NCBI GenBank assembly: GCA_049999765.1
Contig: JBNGIQ010009483.1
Location: 234,301 to 263,845 of the forward strand
DNA: 29,545 bases
Direction of reading: 5' to 3'
Source: Phaeoceros laevis
Taxonomy: Eukaryota > Anthocerotophyta > Anthocerotopsida > Notothyladales
The position numbers were made by a program, and so were the translations under genes. The notes under the pieces are model-generated. The model made no database searches and was not told the DNA's origin. It was given only the letters and a program-made list of their open reading frames with translations. Shown piece by piece: positions 20,440 to 29,545 of the stretch. How positions within the stretch are numbered: position 1 is the first letter of the stretch; every line of letters starts with the position of its first letter.

Positions 20440-21480
20440 TCCCTCACCGCGCCGGTTCGCGTCTCCCACGCCTCACAGCGCCGTTTGGGGATGGCTGCCT
20501 GGCTAGCTGAGGGATGGTGGTGGCGATGGCGCCGTGGAGATTGCACCACCGCAAGGAGGGAGAAGAGATGGCGCCGCCGCTAGGGATTGCGCCGCCTCCT
20601 GGCTGGCGCGCCGGCCTGCTCAGCCGGTGATGGCCAGGTTTGCACAGCCCGAGAGATGGGGAAGGCTGAGGGCTGGGAGATGGCCGCACCAGCCTACCTA
20701 GGTGGTGGCGTCGCCGTGCCGCCCCGCGCCAGATCCTGCCGCGCCCTTGTGCGCCACTCCCTGCGTGATCCGACCTGCCTCCCGCCTCACCTGCCAGCCC
20801 TGCAGATGAACGGGCCTCCACCGGGGTAGCTCGCGCTAGAGCCGGCCGCTCCAGATGCTGGTGTGGGGCGACGCCTGCTGCTCAAGGTCGCGCGCCTGGT
20901 GAGGGTGGCCAGAGCCTGGTAGACGCGGCCTGGGTTGGTACCGCCGCCCCGCGCCGCTCCCTGCGAGAGCCTCTGCCTGCCGCCTCACCAGCCTGTTGGA
21001 GATGGCGGGATTAGGCGATCCTCCCTGCAGCCTTGAGCCAAGAAGGTGGCGGCCTGGGTTGGTGCCGCCGCGCCGCGCCCTACCAATTCCCGCCTCGCTC
21101 GATCGGCGTGCCCAAGCCTTGCTGTCTGGCGCGTCCTCACCTGCCTGCCGTCACGACGGCCAGATCCGGCCGCACCCCGTCCATGCCTTGGTGGGAACGC
21201 CGCGACCTGTGACCTCCCGAGCCTGGCGCCGCTCCCTACCTGATCCCGCCCGCGCGGCCTGAGCTTGCCAGCCTGCCGCAGCACCTGTGAGAACCTGCCT
21301 GCCTGGTGCTGGTGATGGCGGGGTGATGGCCGCCACGCCGTGCAAGGGGTTGCCGCGCGCTGAGCCTGCGGCATCGCCTACCAGCCTGATGCGCCACGCC
21401 CTTAGCCTAATGCTGGTGATGGCCCCTCAGATGCACCGGCCTTCGTCCATGCCGGGAGGCCGTCAGAATTGCTACAAGGC
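20440..21480. other. GC-rich block inside the putative LTR element
   Basis: This kilobase is strongly GC-rich compared with both sides. It contains open frames on both strands in several frames, as expected for GC-rich DNA, and no family could be recognised. Repeated CTGCCTGC and GCGCCGC words dominate. It may be captured gene sequence (exon with promoter) or plain GC-rich repeat. Confidence 0.4.
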
Positions 21481-21839
21481 TGCCTTCATTCCGTGGCTAG
21501 GCCGGCTACCACGAAATTGCAAAAGCACGAAGTTGCGAAATTGCAAAACTTTCGCGAAATTGCGAAAACGCAAATTCAACCAATGCTGTGAAATAAAGAT
21601 GTAGGAGGTGCTAATTCTACATGCTCTTGCACATTCTATGAAAAGCCGATGCGTGCTCGCTCTATCACGCTCGGATACCATAGAGAGAAAGTTGCACGCA
21701 TGCTAAGAGAATTGTGAGAATATATTAGGTGGCCTCCGTGGAGGACGGAGTTTACATCCTCTACTCGTTTAATTAGTTTTAACATAGATTTCCTTTAATT
21801 CATAGTGAATAGAGGGATCCAGGATCTTTTATCCTCTTA

Positions 21840-22560
21840 TGGCAAGAGAACTATATTTTTTACTATGGCCTATTATTGAACTACATGGCCAGGACTTACA
21901 AGCTATATTGTTTTCTCATAAATGTTTTGTCCTATGCATATGCTCTCTTCAACCTAGCACTTGCAAGAGAACTACCTTTTTCGTAAGGGTCTACTAGTGC
22001 ACTACATGGATGGGACTCCAAAGCTAGGTTGCTCCCACATAAACTCTTTGGCTCATACATTTGCTCTCTTCAACCTATGAGTGCCCAACTTTTTTGGCAA
22101 AGCCTTGGTTTTACTCAAGCTAGAGTATAAAGTGACATTCTCTCTATTGTGAATTAGATACCTTTCCTCTCATAAGGAAAACAAATGGAAGGGGTACTTC
22201 AATCAACAAGGATAGAGAGTTCTTTGTGTCGTGCTGTTCAGCACAAGTGAACTTCCAAGGTCATTTATGTTGAATACCTTTCCTCTTTAGAAGTATAAGG
22301 ATTGTGGAAGGGCTACACCAACCAAGATATGGATGGAGGGAAGGTTACTTACATGCTGAATATCTTTCCTCTGATTATGGAAGGGTTACGTCTTCAACTA
22401 GGACGAAGAAAAGGTCACTTATGCTACGAGATTGAGTAAAACCAAGGATTTGCTGTAAATGTTTAGCAATGCTAGGTTGAAGAGAGCAAGTGCACAGGGC
22501 AAAATATTTGTGAGGAGGAAAATATCATGATGTGCTTGTTGCAAGACAAGTTTGCTGTGA
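21840..22560. repeat. Fold-back zone: tandem and inverted repeats
   Basis: A ~122-bp unit (GCAAGAGAACTA... to GCTCTCTTCAACCTA) is tandem at about 21842 and 21964. Its end is inverted on the right: 21952-21968 pairs perfectly with 22471-22487 (17 bp), and 22103-22118 pairs perfectly with 22432-22447 (16 bp). Between the arms lie three diverged copies of a TACCTTTCCTCT...GGAAGGG unit (near 22150, 22270 and 22358). No coding frame is seen. It could be a fold-back DNA transposon or a repeat cluster. Confidence 0.55.
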
Positions 22561-22880
22561 TCATGAACAAGTTTTAACACATTGTGGTTTAAAACTTGCT
22601 CATGTTGTTAACTATGCATCATGGAACCATGCGATTTTTGTTTTGCTCAAGAGAAGAATATTGAGGCAAGTCTTTCTATTTCAACTTTCAAGTGGAACAC
22701 CATAACACTGGAATCTATATTAATTTAATCTAAAAGACTTCAAGTTGCCTATTGGAAGTTCTGTGTGCTCACAACAAACCCTTGTGGCACTGGGGATAAG
22801 TAAGCCGGGATCTTATGAAGTTACGAACCGACGAACCAGGCCTTCCACCGCACTGCAGGTCTCGCATAGAACCCTGCGTC

Positions 22881-23052
22881 GTCACCAAGCTCAACCACGC
22901 TCACTTAGCACAAAAAATTGAGATCACGGCACTGTTTATTTATTTATTTATCATTAGGCGTATGTAGTCACCAAGCTCAACCACGCTCACTTAGCACAAA
23001 AAATTGAGATCACGGCACTGTTTATTTATTTATTTATCATTAGGCGTATGTA
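22881..23052. repeat. Perfect 86-bp tandem duplication
   Basis: Positions 22881-22966 and 22967-23052 are identical by eye, beginning GTCACCAAGCTCAACC and containing a TTTATTTATTTATTTATC run. The absence of differences implies a recent event, or an assembly duplication. Confidence 0.85.
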
Positions 23053-24940
23053 GCCGTGACGCTATGACACTGTTTGCTGCGCAGTACTGTAAAGGCAGGC
23101 CTGGGATTCAAACGCTGTTCAGTTGTAGGGCGCTTCCTTAAATCATGTCTTTTGGGAGGGAGTGGTAGACTGGTAAAGGCATTTTGGTCCACCATTGGGC
23201 AAGGATGCAGAGTACTTAGGAGCTAGCTTACGATGGAGGCTCTTGATGTTTCCCGACGTTAGGCCAAGGGCGGATTTACGGGCACTCGTCTTGGAAGAAA
23301 GCTTAGTGGAAGGTGCTTAGACTGTGTCTTACATGCTTTTGAGGATGATCTTTTGACGAAGTTTTAAGGTTTTGATTGGATTTAAGGGGCATATATTGGG
23401 CGGTATCTGCTTGTCGCTAGAGCCTACTAGTGCCTTGTGTTTGTTGTAACTCAAAATCGCAAGGCCATGTGAGTAGGAACCATTTTCTTGTCTATGTGGT
23501 CTCTACGACTGTAAGCTGGTCACACGGCTACCCAAACGAAAAAGTTCGCAATTGCATTGAGAGGCAGGGCGAAGCCGTGTGCGTAGTAAACCGAGCCTGC
23601 CGCGCGGTTGCTGGTGGTAGTGCAAGTGAGGGCCCTTGGCGTTAAGTTGTGAACAGTTCACGGGGAGGGCGAAGCCTCAGACTGCGTCCACGGGGGCTCG
23701 GAAGCCAAAACGGTGTTGCCTACGGCCTGAACGGGAAGCAGCCGGGCCATTTGCTTCAGGCCACGGAGGTGCTTTTGGGCAGAACGCGACAATACTTATA
23801 TGCAGAAACGGAACGGTAGTATTGTGGTGGGCTCACTCTACCCTAACAGCGTTCTGCTCGACCTTCCCGGGTTCCGACGGTCCGACCCGATTTCACCAAA
23901 GATTCACACGTTCTCTAAAAAATACGCCAGAGCCTTACACTTGACCGGCTATAATTGCTCTCATCCACAACATAAATGTTTTGTACTCGTTCTCGACATG
24001 CAGCTTTTTGTTTTTGGCATCGACGAGCATTTTCCTTGAACTTCGAACAAGGACTTGGCTGGTCCCCACACTACCGACGTGGAAGGTTCGAAGTTCCGCC
24101 GTAAGCCGGCGAAATTGGGGAAAAGCTGTGTCCGCAGAGGCTCTAGTATCCTACTCTCAGTTTCTTGGCCCGCCAGGGACAAACAAGAGACGCCCTCACT
24201 CTCCCGCCAGTTACTCTCCAGGCCTTCTGTTCCCACGCTCCAATCCGTCCTAGCCCGCTCCCTTCGCCGCCTCTCTCGCTGGCGTAGATCGGCTGAGGAA
24301 GCTGCGCGCCTCCGCTTCCCAGTGTCGCAGCAGATCTGGAGCGCCCTTCCCTCTGAGGCGATGCCGGGGATCCCGACGGTGCTCGCGGCAGGGCTGAGCT
24401 GGTTTTGGCCTCAATTTTCGGCTCCTGCGTGAGGCACGTGCTGCTCTTGAGGTCGGTTGAGGCTGCTTGAGCTCGTCCGGAGCCTGCGTGGGAGAGTAAT
24501 TGAAGTTGCGTTGCCTGTGCTTTGAAAAAACTGTATGTTTGGTCGTCCACTCTCAGTCGTTTCTTCTGCGGCTTGGAGGTTTCGAGCTGAGGTTTTTTTG
24601 CTGCTTCTCGATCCATAGTTCTTGTCCTTCTGTGCGACCGGCTGTGACGCCGTGGTGAGGAGGTGTGAGTGAACAATGCGGTGATCCGCTGATTGCTCAA
24701 TTTTCTGCGTCTGCCGGTGTTTGGAGTTGTCTTCTATTCAAAATGTGCGTTAATTGCGGGGATGGCGAACTCCAGGATTTTAAATTGCTTGATCCTGTGG
24801 TTGCTCTTCTCCTGCAGGCCGCGTCTTGCAATTGTGGATTTCGCACCCTTATCCTGTCCGGATCTGCTCGCAGACTGGCCTTGATGTTGTATTGACCGAA
24901 GACGCTGGCTGCATACTCCCGCCGCCAGGAAGTCTGAGCA
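23053..24940. other. Upstream region of UXS, no supported gene
   Basis: Open frames here (for example minus 24143-24700 and plus 24665-24895) are in GC-rich or 5' UTR-like sequence and show no recognisable product. An 11-bp inverted repeat GAACTTCGAAC/GTTCGAAGTTC (24038-24048, 24086-24096) with a 37-bp loop lies about 0.85 kb before the UXS ATG. The UXS promoter and 5' UTR must be in the last part of this stretch; the short frame at 24665-24895 could act as an upstream ORF if transcribed. Confidence 0.4.
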
Positions 24941-27254
24941 ATGAATTCTGCCAGTTTGAACCACCGGCGTCATGATAACCTACCGCAATCCGAGGACTAC
25001 TCACCTAAGCCAAGCAAGCCCTGGCCTTGGTCCCGCCCGGTGGATTATATGATGAGGGAGCAAAGATGGATGTTCGTCCTTATAGGGATGGCTCTTTCTT
25101 CAATTTTTTTCCTCATCTATCATCCCGCTTTGTCCTCGACCGAGCATCGGATCCCTATGCCAACAGCGGAATCTGTAGCACTCCCTAGTTATGGCCGTCG
25201 AGCTGCCGAGAGAGAATATATCAACGGACACCTGGGAGTTATCAGTCCTGGAGGTAAGATACCTCTTGGCATGAAGAGGAAGACTCAGCGTATTGTTGTC
25301 ACCGGAGGGGCCGGATTTGTTGGCAGTCATCTAGTTGACAGGTTGATGGAAAGAGGCGACAACGTCATTGTTGTGGACAATTTTTTTACTGGAAGGAAGG
25401 AAAACGTTATGCATCACTTCGGGAATCCTCGGTTTGAGCTTATAAGGCACGATGTTGTGGAACCTCTGCTGCTGGAGGTTGACCAGATCTACCACCTTGC
25501 CTGCCCAGCCTCACCTGTCCACTATAAGTTTAACCCTGTGAAGACAATCATATCCTTGAATTGTGTGGCTTCTGTTTACTGCTTTACTGCAAAGATGGAT
25601 GCTGGTTATTTTTGCATGGTGAGATAGCTCGGGCACATCAAGGTTTTTGTATTGCTGTCCTTGTTGTGCAAGTCAGATAAGTGAGAACTGATGTAAAGGT
25701 GGAATGATCTTGTTAGCTTGGAGTCGTTTTCTGTGCTTTTGAGCATCCTATTTTGCAAGCTCGGGATGCCAGTAGTGCACTGGTTTGACCAGGCAGGTCC
25801 TAGTAGGTAGTCGTACATGACAGCTGCTGGATCTCTCTGGTCATGTGAAGTGTTGGCCTATGGCCATGTATTATGTCCATCCAGCGTGTTCTGTAGGCTT
25901 CGGCTTTCCTCAGTGTCTGTCATTTGCTAAATATCCAGCTGTACTAAGTTGTTGCCAGTCCCTTAACGATATCCACAAGACAAATGTTGTGGGGACACTG
26001 AATATGCTAGGTTTGGCAAAGCGTGTTGGTGCCCGATTTCTGCTAACCAGCACAAGTGAAGTCTATGGCGATCCGCTTCAACATCCCCAGAAAGAAGAAT
26101 ATTGGGGCAATGTCAATCCCATTGGTATTCTTTTTACCCTTCACTTTGTGACCTGCGATGTGGAATGATCAGAGAAAGTATCATTTTCTTGGTACCACGG
26201 TTCCTGTCCTTGTTTCTTGAACTGCTGAGCATTTATTTGATGAACAGGTGTGCGAAGCTGTTATGATGAGGGAAAGCGAACTGCTGAGACTTTAACCATG
26301 GATTACCACAGAGGTGCTGATGTGCAAGTAAGTATTATCCTTTTATGCCGGTCACAGGGATTGCTGTGTCATGACACTTCTTGCCATGATATATTTTGAC
26401 TCACCCAGACATGCTTGTAATGAATTGCAGGTTCGCATAGCCCGCATTTTCAACACCTATGGCCCTAGAATGTGCATTGATGATGGCCGTGTTGTGAGCA
26501 ACTTCGTTGCACAGGTGGCTGACTGCCAGCTTCAAAACTTTTCTTTTGATCACTTGTATCGGACAGTATGCTTCAGAATTTTATCGGACTCATGATTAGT
26601 GCCCTTTTTTATCTAACATTACTTTTTGTCACGTACCTGCCATAGGCTTTACGCAAAGAACCGATGACAGTGTATGGTGACGGAAAACAGACAAGAAGTT
26701 TTCAGTATGTTTCGGATCTGGTAATTTCTCCTCAGCTTGCACCTGCTCAGATGGTGGTTCACTTTCCTGATAGTGTTGACTTTTTTGCGCCTTTGTGACT
26801 AGGTTGACGGTCTCATGAAGCTGATGGAAGGCGAGCACACTGGACCATTCAACCTGGGAAATCCTGGAGAATTTACCATGCTGGAGCTGGCTCAGGTCTG
26901 ACTATCTTTCTTAGCGAGGTTTTGCATTCAATAGCATGGTTCGTTTCACCAAACATATCTGCATTCATTGTGGAGACGCTTTTTCTCATTACACGAGCTA
27001 CATGGTTTTGTTCACAGGTGGTCAAGGAGATCATCGACCCTAATGCTCAGATTGAGTTTCGCCCCAACACTAAAGATGATCCCCACATGCGGAAACCTGA
27101 CATCACTAAAGCGAAGGACAAGCTAGGATGGGAACCGCGCATCCCTTTGAGGAAGGGTCTGCCTCTTATGGTTGATGATTTCCGTCACAGAATCTTTGGC
27201 GATCAGACGGAGTCAACCGTCGACATGTCAAGAAAGGAAAGTGAAGCGGATTAG
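24941..27254 (+). CDS. UXS: UDP-glucuronic acid decarboxylase (UDP-xylose synthase), type II membrane form
   Basis: Converts UDP-glucuronate to UDP-xylose for xylan and other wall glycans. Exons 24941-25549, 25977-26124, 26248-26327, 26431-26514, 26646-26720, 26803-26895 and 27018-27254 join in frame to 441 residues, normal for the membrane-bound plant enzyme. A short cytosolic tail precedes one hydrophobic segment (residues about 47-62, [16 protein letters not shown]), so the catalytic domain should face the Golgi lumen. The Rossmann motif G-G-A-G-F-V-G-S-H starts near residue 122. The catalytic S-C-Y-D-E-G-K carries the Tyr and Lys of the Y-x-x-x-K pair, and [10 protein letters not shown] is intact. 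Nothing is missing. Intron 1 has AT-AC borders; the other five are GT-AG. Confidence 0.95.
25550..25976 (+). other. U12-type AT-AC intron (intron 1 of UXS)
   Basis: The intron starts ATATCCTT (25550-25557), the consensus 5' splice site of minor-spliceosome introns. It ends in AC after a CCTTAAC branch-site match (25961-25967), with the branch A about 10 nt from the 3' end. Using these borders the exons join as ...K-T-I-K-T-N-V..., exactly the residues expected in the UXS family. No GT-AG pair in this interval gives that join. Confidence 0.85.
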
Positions 27255-27486
27255 AGAACACCATGAAAATTCCTGGTACGTAGACTGGGACAGGCGAAGC
27301 CGTAGAAAGAATAACTGCAAGGATGTGGCATAGCGTCGACACAGCCAATCGTAGAAAGCTCAGTACTAGTTACGCAGCAGCGGAGTCTTAGACTAATTCT
27401 TTGCATGTCTTGCAATTCTGAAAAACCGTTGGAAGAAGGCCGGACTGCTTAGTTACCCCAGGTGTAGTGTATGTGTTTGGGGGGGG

Positions 27487-27586
27487 NNNNNNNNNNNNNN
27501 NNNNNNNNNNNNNNNNNNNNNNNNNNNNNNNNNNNNNNNNNNNNNNNNNNNNNNNNNNNNNNNNNNNNNNNNNNNNNNNNNNNNNN
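27487..27586. other. Assembly gap (100 N)
   Basis: A run of exactly 100 N after a G run, which usually marks a gap of unknown size. Linkage of the sequence on either side is therefore by scaffolding only. Confidence 0.95.
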
Positions 27587-28211
27587 TGAGGAATGCAAGC
27601 TCAGGGCAGGTAGGTACGCTGTGCCAGGGCAAGGAGATGTACTCCACTATGTAATTCTTCAAGGCATGGATTAGAATGTGAGATCTCAAAGTGAGCTTGC
27701 TCTTATTGATTTCTATCTGTTTCACAAGCCATCGCAATGATCACGTGCTGCCCTGCACCCATCATTGGTGCTCCATTTTTGTGCCTACTCATGTCCACAA
27801 CAGATCGATCTTATTCTGGAGGTGGGTTATTTAACTTTCACTTCCAGCCTCCACGACTAATCCTTGTTTTTGCTGCTTTCTTTCTGCCTAAGTGAGGCTG
27901 CCAGAGTTTCAAGGTGTTAGTCATGCATTGCATCCGCCATCACCCTTGAGGATCCGGACCACAGAGTGTCATACACTACCACCAAGCAATGCTCGTAAAC
28001 ACCACAGTTGAAAAGTCCTGTTTCCAGACTCCGTGCATGCCGCTTTCTACTCCAATAACCATCTTGCTAGCGGCAAGCCAAATGCAACTATACCAGCTTA
28101 CAAATTGCATGTCTCGTGTAGCCCTGATCTCCATAACAAGATATCGTGGCATCCTATGTTCACCACCCCATCGCTCGTGTCAATCCAGCTTACAGAACGC
28201 TGCTTGTTTCT
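27587..28211. other. Intergenic, no gene seen
   Basis: Open frames in this stretch overlap in several frames and have no recognisable content. The sequence runs up to the left edge of the first copy of the ~0.4-kb repeat. Confidence 0.5.
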
Positions 28212-28615
28212 TTCTAGCGTGCCATATAGACTATTATCTATATGGACTACCATCATGTTGTCTTCCAGTTTTTGCGATTATGGACTACCAACATGTCACC
28301 CTGTCAGGTGATAAGAACACTGCTTTGAACGACAGGAGACGGAGACGCGGTAGCAACTTCTTACCACCTCTTTTACAGTGTGTACCAAATTTGCAAATTC
28401 GACACCGCTATACATACTATGACGATCAAGAGGCTTTTCATTTCTAGTGGATGCGTTTTTGGAATCCACTGAATTTAATCCAACTAGGGGCTTCGTCTGT
28501 GAACATCATACCTCATTGCACCTACAGCTGTTGGCACCGCAGAGGCTTCATTGCCTACACAGTTGCTGGAGTCTTGAACCAGGCACCAGGCCTAGGTGAT
28601 AGAAAGGCAATAATT
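28212..28615. repeat. Unnamed ~0.4-kb dispersed repeat, copy 1
   Basis: Starts TCTAGCGTGCCAT and ends near GAAAGGCAATAATTT. It is clearly homologous to 29096-29465, sharing GACGGAGACGCGGTAGCAAC, GACGATCAAGAGGCTTTT, CCAACTAGGGGCTTC and CAGTTGCTGGAGTCTTG or close variants. No coding frame is shared between the copies. No terminal inverted repeat is evident. Confidence 0.75.
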
Positions 28616-28793
28616 TTTGACCTAGTTCTTCACGCAATTCCCCAACTTTACTGTTCGGTTTCCCATGGCTCCAGAAAATACATTTCACACAGAGGATAGC
28701 AATCATTTTTCCCATGGCTAGACGTGATCCGCAAAGATTCCACACAGAGGATAACCCTAAAAAAAAAACGGACTCGCCAAGTTCCGAAACTTC

Positions 28794-28811
28794 ACTCGGG
28801 GTACCCCGAGT
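28794..28811. repeat. 18-bp perfect palindrome
   Basis: ACTCGGGGTACCCCGAGT is its own reverse complement. It sits between two copies of a GTTCCGAAACT motif (28781-28791 and about 28825-28835), 140 bp before the TPR fragment start, where it could be a dimeric factor site or part of a small repeat. Confidence 0.7.
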
Positions 28812-28951
28812 CTGGGACGGCCGAGTTCCGAAACTGACCGTATTCGGGCTGTAGGAATACCCCACTCGGGCAATGTTTGAGACCCCCTAATTAGGGTAAA
28901 GTCACATTCTGTTCTCTTCCCGCCCTTTTGTTCCTTCGGGAGGCTCCGACC

Positions 28952-29096
28952 ATGGCTGCGGATGAGAGCATCGGGGAGGGAGGGGAACGAGTTGTTTGCC
29001 AAGGGAGATTGCCGAGGGGCGATTTTCAACTACACGAAATGCATTCAACTTCTGGCGGCCAACGGTGATGTTCCTGCTGAGTCTGCTGCTGGCGGT
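28952..29096 (+). pseudogene. 5' fragment of a TPR-domain gene, cut by a repeat
   Basis: From the ATG at 28962 the frame gives G-N-E-L-F-A-K-G-D, then A-I-F-N-Y-T-K-C-I, the first helix pair of a TPR repeat, as in Hsp-organising or TTC-type co-chaperones. A better-placed ATG at 28952 (M-A-A-D-E-S-I-G) is in another frame, so either the start is 28962 or one base has been lost near 28975. The match stops at about 29095, where the ~0.4-kb repeat begins. The junction also reads as a weak 5' splice site (GCG/GTCTAG), so the rest of the gene could lie beyond the window. Confidence 0.5.
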
Positions 29097-29465
29097 CTAG
29101 CGTGCCATAGACTACTATATAGACGATACGGACTACCACCATGTTTTCGTCCACTTTTTGCGATAATGGACTACCAACGTGTCACCCACTCGGCCTGGCA
29201 GGTGATAGGTAAATTGCATTGAACTACAGGAGACGGAGACGCGGTAGCAACTTCCTACCACCTCTCTTTGCAGGCTTTCAATGACGATCAAGAGGCTTTT
29301 AAGTTCTAGTGGAGGTTCTCCTTTTGGAATCCATTCAATTTATTCCAACTAGGGGCTTCCTCTGTGTTTTACCTCATTGCACCTAGAGCTGCTGGCAAGG
29401 GCAGAGGCCTCATTGCGTACAGAGTTGCTGGAGTCTTGGACCAGGTGACAGAAGGCAATAAATTA
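29096..29465. repeat. Unnamed ~0.4-kb dispersed repeat, copy 2
   Basis: Homologous to 28212-28615 in the same orientation, about 880 bp away, and shorter through several small deletions. Its left edge abuts the TPR fragment. Just after its right edge, TCTACTAGTGTAGA and a GCACTAACGTGC hairpin (about 29471-29503) look like transposon-terminal sequence, but no element type could be fixed. Confidence 0.7.
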
Positions 29466-29545
29466 TTTTTATCTACTAGTGTAGAGGCCCGCACTAACGT
29501 GCAGGCAAGGCTGGCTGGCTGGCACTAATTTGATGTGTACACATT

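Larger units (their letters stand above)
19606..21796 (-). mobile_element. Probable non-autonomous LTR retroelement with GC-rich cargo
   Basis: Two related direct repeats flank about 1.9 kb. One lies at roughly 19606-19810 and one at 21684-21796; both contain GCACGCATGCTAAGAGAATT and ATATTAGGTGGC, and both end near TAACATAG and TTTCCTTTA. The right copy has lost part of the middle. Just inside the right repeat, the minus strand reads TGGTATCCGAGCGTG (21680-21666), close to an initiator Met-tRNA primer-binding site, so the element would run on the minus strand. The interior has no gag or pol, only a minisatellite (19838-20260) and GC-rich, gene-like sequence (20400-21480). The termini are not sharply defined. 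Confidence 0.5.

Noticed and set aside
20440-21374. Several long frames on both strands in the GC-rich block
   Set aside because: High GC lowers stop frequency in all frames; the translations are Ala/Arg/Pro-rich and resemble no family.
23780-23850. snRNA-like start ATACTTATATGCAG
   Set aside because: No upstream plant snRNA promoter element and no match to U1, U2, U4, U5 or U6 core sequences.
24067-24100. tRNA B-box-like GGTTCGAAGTTCC
   Set aside because: No A-box or cloverleaf could be folded; it is part of an 11-bp inverted repeat instead.
24143-24700. 185-codon minus-strand frame upstream of UXS
   Set aside because: Low-complexity, Arg/Ser-rich content in GC-rich promoter/5' UTR-like sequence of UXS; no motif and no splice context.
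27453-27737. Frames running through the N gap
   Set aside because: They are open only because N codons do not count as stops.

Overview
This window looks like nuclear DNA of a land plant. It carries multi-exon genes with GT-AG introns, a plastid-type recA relic, a pentatricopeptide-repeat (PPR) relic, a chloroplast-type argininosuccinate lyase and a UDP-xylose synthase of plant type. These are set among LTR retrotransposon pieces, a MITE and many local repeats. Most introns that can be placed are short (about 80-150 bp) and the genes are close together, which would fit a compact seed-free plant such as a lycophyte or moss. That lineage guess is inference only.

Layout. Positions 1-1343 are the 5' end of a minus-strand Gypsy-type LTR retrotransposon (LTR, primer-binding site, broken gag). 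Positions 1344-8200 are mostly non-genic: permuted duplicate blocks of an Alba-like gene, a MITE, CTAGTTAGGC-rich repeats, a hairpin array and a decayed PPR gene. Positions 8219-9700 hold a plastid-type recA whose splice sites are intact but whose reading frame is broken at five or more places. Positions 9927-11259 encode an intact HAD phosphatase related to the phosphatase half of plant TH2. Positions 12460-16841 encode argininosuccinate lyase in seven exons; its first intron is 2.1 kb and contains another gene-like segment. Head to head with it, 154 bp away, is an eight-exon gene for an unrecognised, probably plastid protein (16995-18550).

Positions 18551-24940 are gene-poor: a probable non-autonomous LTR element with minisatellite and GC-rich cargo, a fold-back and tandem-repeat zone, and a perfect 86-bp tandem duplication. 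Positions 24941-27254 encode membrane-type UDP-glucuronate decarboxylase (UXS) in seven exons. Its first intron has the hallmarks of a minor-spliceosome (U12-type) AT-AC intron. After a 100-N gap come two copies of an unnamed ~0.4-kb repeat; the second one cuts into a TPR gene fragment at the window end.

The genes do not form an operon or pathway. The functional set is arginine synthesis (ASL), nucleotide-sugar supply for cell walls (UXS) and probable thiamine monophosphate dephosphorylation (HAD). The most unusual signals are the AT-AC intron in UXS, the gene-like segment nested in the ASL intron, the spliceable but dead recA, and a 29-bp duplication that doubles a 5' splice site in the HAD gene.
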